From: JBGPIT01 sp041485125
GTDB lineage: Bacteria > Desulfobacterota > Binatia > UTPRO1
Length of the DNA: 10,251 nucleotides
Reading direction: 5' to 3'
Assembly: GCA_041485125.1 (NCBI GenBank)
Contig: JBGPIT010000168.1
Coordinates: 1 to 10,251, forward strand
In this document: one piece after another, positions 6,881 to 10,251 of the stretch
How the letters are laid out: each line of letters opens with the position of its first letter
How positions within the stretch are numbered: position 1 is the first letter of the stretch
Made by a program: the position numbers and the translations under genes
The notes under the pieces: generated by a model
What the model was told of the DNA's origin: nothing
What the model saw: the letters and a program-made list of their open reading frames with translations, nothing else
Databases searched by the model: none

Positions 6881-7519
6881 GTGCAGGAGACCAGGTACAT
6901 CGCCGTCGAAGGACCGATTGGCGTCGGCAAGACGAGCCTTGCGCGCCGCCTCGCGGACGCCTTCGGATCGTCCCTGATCCAGGAGCTCGCCGACACCAAT
7001 CCGTTCCTGACGCGCTTCTACGAGGATCCGTCGCGGTGGGCGTTCTCGACCCAGCTCGCGTTCCTCTTCACGCGCTATCGACAGCAACGCACGCTCGCGG
7101 CGGAGCCCGAGGGCCGCGGTGCGGTCGCCGACTACCTCTTTGCCAAGGACCGGATCTTCGCCGAGATGAATCTGCAGGGGGATGAGCTCACCCTCTATAG
7201 GGAGGTCCTCGCGCTCCTCGACCAGCCCGTCCCGCAGCCGGACCTGGTCATTTACTTGGAAGCGCGGCCTGAGGTATTGTTGCGACGCTTACGGAAGCGC
7301 AACCGAGAGTTCGAGCGCCGCATCACACAGCAGTATCTCGAGCGGCTCATCGAAGCGTATCGGAAGTTCTTTCATGAGTATGCCGACGCTCCGCTTCTCG
7401 TGGTCAACTGCTCGTCGATCGACTTCGTCGAGCAAGGCAGCGACCTCGCTGACCTGATCCGCGAGATTCGGGGCATGAAGCAGGGCGTGCAGCACTACAT
7501 ACCGCTTGGATCCCGATAG
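6881..7519 (+). CDS. Deoxynucleoside kinase (deoxyadenosine/deoxycytidine kinase family)
   Basis: It phosphorylates a deoxynucleoside to its 5'-monophosphate in nucleotide salvage; which base it prefers is not clear from sequence. From the GTG at 6881 the protein has 212 residues, the usual family length. It begins with a strand and P-loop, 'YIAVEGPIGVGKTSLARRL' (6-24). 'IQELADTNPFLTRFYEDP' (33-50) follows, with the conserved Glu after the second strand. 'DYLFAKDRIFA' (84-94) is the DR-containing substrate motif, 'PDLVIYLEA' (120-128) precedes the arginine-rich lid 'RRLRKRNREFE' (135-145). The much longer frame from 6632 is spurious: its first part is Arg/Pro-rich and lies antisense to nagZ. 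GTG at 6851 is an alternative start; neither has a good Shine-Dalgarno. Codon choice here is looser (TTA, TTG, GTA and TAT occur) than in the flanking pan genes. It lies upstream of panB in the same direction. Confidence 0.88.
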   Translation: MQETRYIAVEGPIGVGKTSLARRLADAFGSSLIQELADTNPFLTRFYEDPSRWAFSTQLAFLFTRYRQQRTLAAEPEGRGAVADYLFAKDRIFAEMNLQGDELTLYREVLALLDQPVPQPDLVIYLEARPEVLLRRLRKRNREFERRITQQYLERLIEAYRKFFHEYADAPLLVVNCSSIDFVEQGSDLADLIREIRGMKQGVQHYIPLGSR

Positions 7520-7535
7520 CCGCCCGGTAGGCGGC
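7519..7535 (+). other. Hairpin at the kinase stop codon
   Basis: GCCGCC (7519-7524) and GGCGGC (7530-7535) form a perfect 6-bp stem with the loop CGGTA, starting at the last base of the kinase stop codon. There is no T tract after it. It may be the first helix of the panB leader, or a minor 3'-end stabiliser of the kinase message. Confidence 0.4.
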
Positions 7536-7593
7536 GAATAACGGGACTGAGACGGAGCGCGAGACGCGCAGACGGTAACGCGTTCGCCGGGAG

Positions 7594-7662
7594 ATGAGGT
7601 CGACCGCTCAGGCGGCCATCATCAAGCCACGGCGGCCCGTGAGACCTGCTCGAGCGTCGTAG
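7594..7662 (+). CDS. Possible 22-residue leader peptide before panB
   Basis: ATG at 7594 opens a frame of 22 codons, starting MRSTAQAAIIK, that stops with TAG at 7660-7662, the last two bases of which are the first bases of the terminator's 5' arm. That geometry would suit a leader peptide. Against it, the GGGAG at 7589-7593 touches the ATG with no spacing, and the codons show no run of valine or another obvious control residue (one Val and two Ile codons). Probably chance, but worth recording because of its stop position. Confidence 0.15.
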   Translation: MRSTAQAAIIKPRRPVRPARAS

Positions 7663-7691
7663 CCTTCCGGACCGGTCCGGGAGGCTTTTTT
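7661..7691 (+). terminator. Intrinsic terminator overlapping the panB ribosome-binding site
   Basis: AGCCTTCCGGA (7661-7671) pairs with TCCGGGAGGCT (7676-7686) around the loop CCGG, giving 11 bp with one T-G (U-G in RNA) wobble. Six T residues (7686-7691) follow. This is a textbook rho-independent terminator. It ends one base before the panB ATG at 7693, and the 3' arm contains panB's GGGAGG. When folded it would both stop transcription and hide the Shine-Dalgarno. Confidence 0.85.
7679..7684 (+). promoter_or_regulatory. panB Shine-Dalgarno, sequestered in the terminator stem
   Basis: GGGAGG stands 8 nt before the panB ATG, an ideal spacing, and is the only candidate. It forms part of the 3' arm of the terminator hairpin, with the T tract lying between it and the start codon. 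panB can only be translated from messages in which the hairpin failed to terminate and has been opened. Confidence 0.8.
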
Positions 7692-7692
7692 C

Positions 7693-8565
7693 ATGGAGCG
7701 GAAGGTGACGGTGCCCGACCTCCAGCGCATGAAGGAGGCGGGAACGAAGATCACGGCGCTCACCGCCTACGATTTTCCGTTCGCCCGACTCGTCGATACC
7801 GCCGGCATCGACGTCATCCTCGTCGGTGACACGCTCGGCATGGTCGTCCAGGGCCTCGATACGACGTTGCCGGTGACGGTCGACGAGACGGTCTATCACT
7901 GCCGGATGGTGGCGCGGGCGCGCCAGCGCGCGCTGCTCGTCGCCGATCTGCCCTTCCTCTCGTACCAGGTGAGCATTCCGGACGCGCTCGCGAACGCCGG
8001 TCGTCTCATCAAGGAGGGCGGCGCCGAGGCGGTGAAGCTCGAGGGCGGCGTCGCGATGAAGCAGACGATCCGCGCGCTCACGTCGGTCGACATCCCGGTG
8101 ATGGGGCACGTCGGCCTGACGCCGCAGTCGGTGCACCGCATGGGCGGCCACCGGGTGCAGGGCCGGCGGCGCGGACGCGGTCCCGGTGAGCGCGAGCGGG
8201 TGATGGCGGACGCGGTCGCGGTGGAAGACGCCGGCGCCTTCGCCGTCGTCCTCGAGGGCATCCCGCTCGATCTCGCCGGCGAGATCACCGAGCGGCTCAG
8301 CATCCCGACGATCGGCATCGGCGCCGGCGTCGACTGCGACGGCCAGATCCTCGTCCTGCACGACCTGCTCGGGCTCTTCGAAGGACGAACGCCGAAGTTC
8401 GCCAAGTGCTACGTCGAGCTCAGCGAGCTCGCATCGGCGGCGATGCGTCGCTACGCCGACGACGTCCGAACCGGCGCGTTTCCCGACGAGGCGCACTCGT
8501 ACTTGCTCCGCGGCGAGGATTCCGGACCCGGACGACCTGGGCGCCGCCGCCGCGCGGTGGGCTGA
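7693..8565 (+). CDS. panB: 3-methyl-2-oxobutanoate hydroxymethyltransferase (ketopantoate hydroxymethyltransferase)
   Basis: PanB transfers a hydroxymethyl group from methylene-tetrahydrofolate to alpha-ketoisovalerate, making ketopantoate, the first committed step to pantothenate and CoA. The protein has 290 residues. The barrel signatures are present: 'ITALTAYDFPFARLVD' (20-35), 'VGDTLGMV' (44-51) with metal-binding Asp46, 'VADLPFLSY' (83-91) with Asp85, 'AVKLEGG' (113-119) with Glu117, 'GHVGLTPQSVH' (138-148), 'VVLEGIP' (185-191) with the catalytic Glu188, and 'IPTIGIGAG.DCDGQILV' (204-221). Residues 157-168 form an Arg/Gly-rich loop where the family has a less basic segment, and the C-terminus (about 277-290) is a basic tail. 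The start at 7693 follows GGGAGG at 8 nt. It is the first gene of a panB-panC-panD cluster and is preceded by the attenuator-like leader. Confidence 0.96.
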   Translation: MERKVTVPDLQRMKEAGTKITALTAYDFPFARLVDTAGIDVILVGDTLGMVVQGLDTTLPVTVDETVYHCRMVARARQRALLVADLPFLSYQVSIPDALANAGRLIKEGGAEAVKLEGGVAMKQTIRALTSVDIPVMGHVGLTPQSVHRMGGHRVQGRRRGRGPGERERVMADAVAVEDAGAFAVVLEGIPLDLAGEITERLSIPTIGIGAGVDCDGQILVLHDLLGLFEGRTPKFAKCYVELSELASAAMRRYADDVRTGAFPDEAHSYLLRGEDSGPGRPGRRRRAVG

Positions 8566-8577
8566 CCGAGCAAGTCG

Positions 8578-9495
8578 ATGCGGACGATCGAGAAGGTGAG
8601 GGCGATGCAGGCGTGGAGCCGCGAGGTGCGCGAGCGTGATCGCGCCCGCGTGGCGCTGGTGCCGACGATGGGGGCGCTGCACGCCGGCCATCTCTCCCTC
8701 ATCGAGATCGCCCGCCGTCACGCCGACAAGGTCGTCGCGTCGATCTTCGTGAACCCGACCCAGTTCGACCGCAAGGACGATTTCGACGCCTACCCGCGTG
8801 ATCTCGATCGCGACAGCGGGCTTCTCGCCGAGGCCGGCGTCGACGTGCTCTTCGCGCCCGATCCGGCGGAGATCTACCCGGCAGGCGCGCAGACCTTCGT
8901 CACGATCGAGGAGCTTTCGGGACCGCTCTGCGGGGCGCACCGCCCCGGGCACTTCCGCGGCGTCGCGACCGTCGTGTTGAAGCTTTTCGCGCTCGTGCTG
9001 CCGCGGGTCGCCGTCTTCGGCGAGAAAGACTACCAGCAGCTCGCCGTCATCCGCCGCATGGTGACGGACCTCCACCTCGAGATCGACGTCATCGGCGCGC
9101 CGATCGTCCGCGAAGAGGACGGTCTCGCGATGAGCTCACGGAACCGCCGGCTCGACGCGCGCGCGCACATCGCGGCACTGTGCGTCCCGCGCGCGCTCGA
9201 CGCCGCCGAGGCGCTGATGGTGGCGGGCGAGCGCGATCCCGCCGCGATCGTCGTCGCCGCGACTAGCGAGATCGCGCGCGAGCCGCTCGCGCGCCTGGAG
9301 TACGCCGAGCTCGTCGACCCCGCGACTTTGCGGCCGTGGCCGGCAGCGAACAGCGCCGCACCTGCGAGCGGCGCGACCGCGGGCATCCCGTCGCAGCCGC
9401 TGCTCGCGCTCGCGGTGTGGATCGGCGCCGTCCGTCTCATCGACAATCGACTACTCACCGTGCCGGCCGCGAGCCGGGAGAGGAGGAGCGCATGA
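8578..9495 (+). CDS. panC: Pantoate--beta-alanine ligase (pantothenate synthetase)
   Basis: PanC joins pantoate and beta-alanine, using ATP through a pantoyl-adenylate, to form pantothenate. The protein has 305 residues. The nucleotidyltransferase motifs are intact: PTMGALHAGH (29-38) with the HxGH histidines 35 and 38, SIFVNPTQF (55-63), 'LCGAHRPGHFRGVATVV' (117-133), GEKDYQQL (148-155), and the KMSKS-equivalent REEDGLAMSSRNR (178-190). The C-terminal domain ends with 'GAVRLIDN' (283-290). Compared with the usual ~280 residues it carries an Ala/Ser/Gly/Pro-rich insertion (about 256-275) and an Arg-containing tail. It begins 12 nt after the panB stop with only a weak Shine-Dalgarno, so translation is probably coupled to panB. 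Its last codons overlap panD. Confidence 0.96.
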   Translation: MRTIEKVRAMQAWSREVRERDRARVALVPTMGALHAGHLSLIEIARRHADKVVASIFVNPTQFDRKDDFDAYPRDLDRDSGLLAEAGVDVLFAPDPAEIYPAGAQTFVTIEELSGPLCGAHRPGHFRGVATVVLKLFALVLPRVAVFGEKDYQQLAVIRRMVTDLHLEIDVIGAPIVREEDGLAMSSRNRRLDARAHIAALCVPRALDAAEALMVAGERDPAAIVVAATSEIAREPLARLEYAELVDPATLRPWPAANSAAPASGATAGIPSQPLLALAVWIGAVRLIDNRLLTVPAASRERRSA

Positions 9496-9869
9496 CCCGC
9501 AACATGCTCAAGTCGAAAATCCACCGGGCGACCGTCACCGACGCCGACTTGAACTACGACGGCAGCATCACCGTCGACGAGTCGCTGATGGAGGCGGCGA
9601 ACCTCCTGCCGCACGAGCAGGTGCACGTGTGGAACGTCAACAACGGGGAGCGTTTCCAGACCTACGTCATTCCCGGCGCGCGCCACTCCGGCACCATCTG
9701 CGTGAACGGCTCGGCCGCGCGTCGCGTGCACCACGGTGACCTCATCATCATCGCGAGCTTCAGCTGGATGGACGAGGAGGAGGCGCGCCGGCATCAACCG
9801 TCGGTGGTGCTGGTCGATGCGCAGAACCGGATGCGGACGAAGAACGGCGTCGACGTCGTCGCGGCCTGA
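9492..9869 (+). CDS. panD: Aspartate 1-decarboxylase (pyruvoyl-dependent)
   Basis: PanD decarboxylates L-aspartate to beta-alanine, the second substrate of PanC. The 125-residue proenzyme cleaves itself between Gly24 and Ser25 ('NYDGSITVD', 21-29), turning Ser25 into the pyruvoyl cofactor. The active-site residues fall at the same numbers as in the E. coli enzyme: Lys9, Arg54, Thr57 and Tyr58. The 'NGSAAR' stretch (72-77) and 'GDLIIIASF' (83-91) also fit the family. The start ATG overlaps the panC stop (ATGA, 9492-9495) and is preceded by a strong AGGAGG (9481-9486, 5 nt spacing), which lies within the panC coding end. Being encoded with panB and panC matches production of both halves of pantothenate from one message. 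Confidence 0.96.
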   Translation: MTRNMLKSKIHRATVTDADLNYDGSITVDESLMEAANLLPHEQVHVWNVNNGERFQTYVIPGARHSGTICVNGSAARRVHHGDLIIIASFSWMDEEEARRHQPSVVLVDAQNRMRTKNGVDVVAA

Positions 9870-9931
9870 GCGCCGCCGCCTTCCAGCCGTCGTGAGCACC
9901 GCCCCAGCACAGGAGCGCGTCGCGCCTTCCC

Positions 9932-10251
9932 GTGGCTGAGCCGAAGACGATCGTCGTCAACCGCAAGGCGCGGCACGACTACTTCATCGACGAGACCGTC
10001 GAGGCGGGGCTCGTGCTGAGCGGCAGCGAGGTGAAGTCGCTGCGCGACGGCCGTGCCAATTTGAAAGACAGCTACGCGCGCGTCGCGGGCGGCGAGGCGC
10101 AGCTCCTGAACCTCCACATCAGCCCGTACGACGCCGCCCACCGCGACAACCACGAGCCGACCCGCACCCGCAGGCTTCTCCTGCACCGGCGCGAGATCGA
10201 TCGACTCGAAGGGCAGGTGCGCCTGAAGGGTCTGACGCTGATCCCGCTCCG
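9932..10251 (+). CDS. smpB: SsrA-binding protein (tmRNA partner), 3' truncated by window end
   Basis: SmpB binds tmRNA and brings it to stalled ribosomes for trans-translation. The 106 visible codons cover about two thirds of the usual 150-160 residues, and the frame runs off the window. The family signatures are clear: 'TIVVNRKARHDYFI' (6-19), 'GLVLSGSEVKSLR' (26-38), 'ANLKDSYA' (42-49) and 'LHISPYDAAHRDNHEPTR' (61-78), followed by 'RLLLHRREIDRL' (81-92). The GTG at 9932 gives the normal N-terminus ('MAEPKTIVVN'). AGGAG at 9911-9915 is 16 nt away, longer than ideal, so initiation is probably modest. It starts 62 nt after panD in the same direction with no terminator between, so it may share the pan transcript. 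Confidence 0.93.
   Translation, partial: MAEPKTIVVNRKARHDYFIDETVEAGLVLSGSEVKSLRDGRANLKDSYARVAGGEAQLLNLHISPYDAAHRDNHEPTRTRRLLLHRREIDRLEGQVRLKGLTLIPL

Larger units (their letters stand above)
7520..7692 (+). promoter_or_regulatory. panB leader with attenuator architecture
   Basis: These 173 nt separate the kinase from panB, an unusually long gap compared with 12 nt (panB-panC) and an overlap (panC-panD). Several short GC hairpins can form: 7519-7535, 7557-7569 (GCGC/GCGC), 7604-7615 (CCGC/GCGG) and 7628-7641 (CACGG/CCGTG). At its end stands an intrinsic terminator (7661-7691) whose 3' arm contains the panB Shine-Dalgarno. CCGGGAG at 7587-7593 can pair with CTTCCGG (7664-7670) in the terminator's 5' arm, a possible antiterminator. 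Established knowledge: the 'pan' RNA motif is a predicted structured RNA upstream of pantothenate genes in Bacillota, Chloroflexota and Deltaproteobacteria. I cannot confirm its consensus here by eye, so this could be a pan RNA, another riboregulator, or a leader-peptide attenuator. Confidence 0.6.

Noticed and set aside
7495..9075. 526-residue open frame on the minus strand
   Set aside because: Shadow of panB and panC; no domain, and it would run across the panB leader.
1..10251. CRISPR array, IS element, prophage or tRNA genes
   Set aside because: No spaced direct repeats, transposase-like frame, terminal repeats or tRNA cloverleaf were found on reading both strands.

Overview
This 10.25 kb window is very GC-rich chromosomal DNA with housekeeping genes and no phage, plasmid, IS or CRISPR signature. 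The gene content is a degenerate asparagine-synthase homologue, an SRPBCC protein, an atypical SDR, mtnA, nagZ, a deoxynucleoside kinase, panB-panC-panD and smpB. Together with the cytoplasmic-type NagZ, this suggests a high-GC Gram-negative bacterium of the broad former Deltaproteobacteria type (Myxococcota, Binatota or similar). That placement is inference from gene content and composition only.

Layout. Positions 1-594 hold no convincing gene but contain a perfect 13-bp inverted repeat and a weak promoter-like element. An asparagine-synthase-family protein (595-2547, +) keeps the family scaffold but has lost the catalytic motifs of both domains. It converges on an SRPBCC-fold gene (2619-3089, -). 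Just after the SRPBCC stop, a strong Shine-Dalgarno and an 'MEFGIAL' start look like the stub of a lost luciferase-like oxidoreductase gene. Divergent from the SRPBCC gene is an SDR-type NAD(P)-binding protein (3241-4284, +). It is followed by mtnA (+), which has its own extended -10 promoter. mtnA converges on nagZ (-), with only 5 bp between the two stop codons.

From 6881 to the window end everything reads rightward: deoxynucleoside kinase, a 173-nt leader, panB, panC, panD and the first two thirds of smpB. panB, panC and panD supply ketopantoate, pantoate-to-pantothenate ligation and beta-alanine respectively, so one transcript can encode three of the four enzymes of pantothenate synthesis (the ketopantoate reductase is not in the window). 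panC and panD overlap by ATGA.

The most interesting element is the panB leader. A strong intrinsic-terminator hairpin with a T6 tract ends one base before the panB ATG, and the panB Shine-Dalgarno lies inside its 3' arm. Any transcript carrying panB's ribosome-binding site must therefore read through a terminator, which points to conditional attenuation or a riboregulator of pantothenate synthesis. A segment 70 nt upstream can compete for the terminator's 5' arm. The second point of interest is the asparagine-synthase-like protein, which looks like an intact pseudoenzyme.
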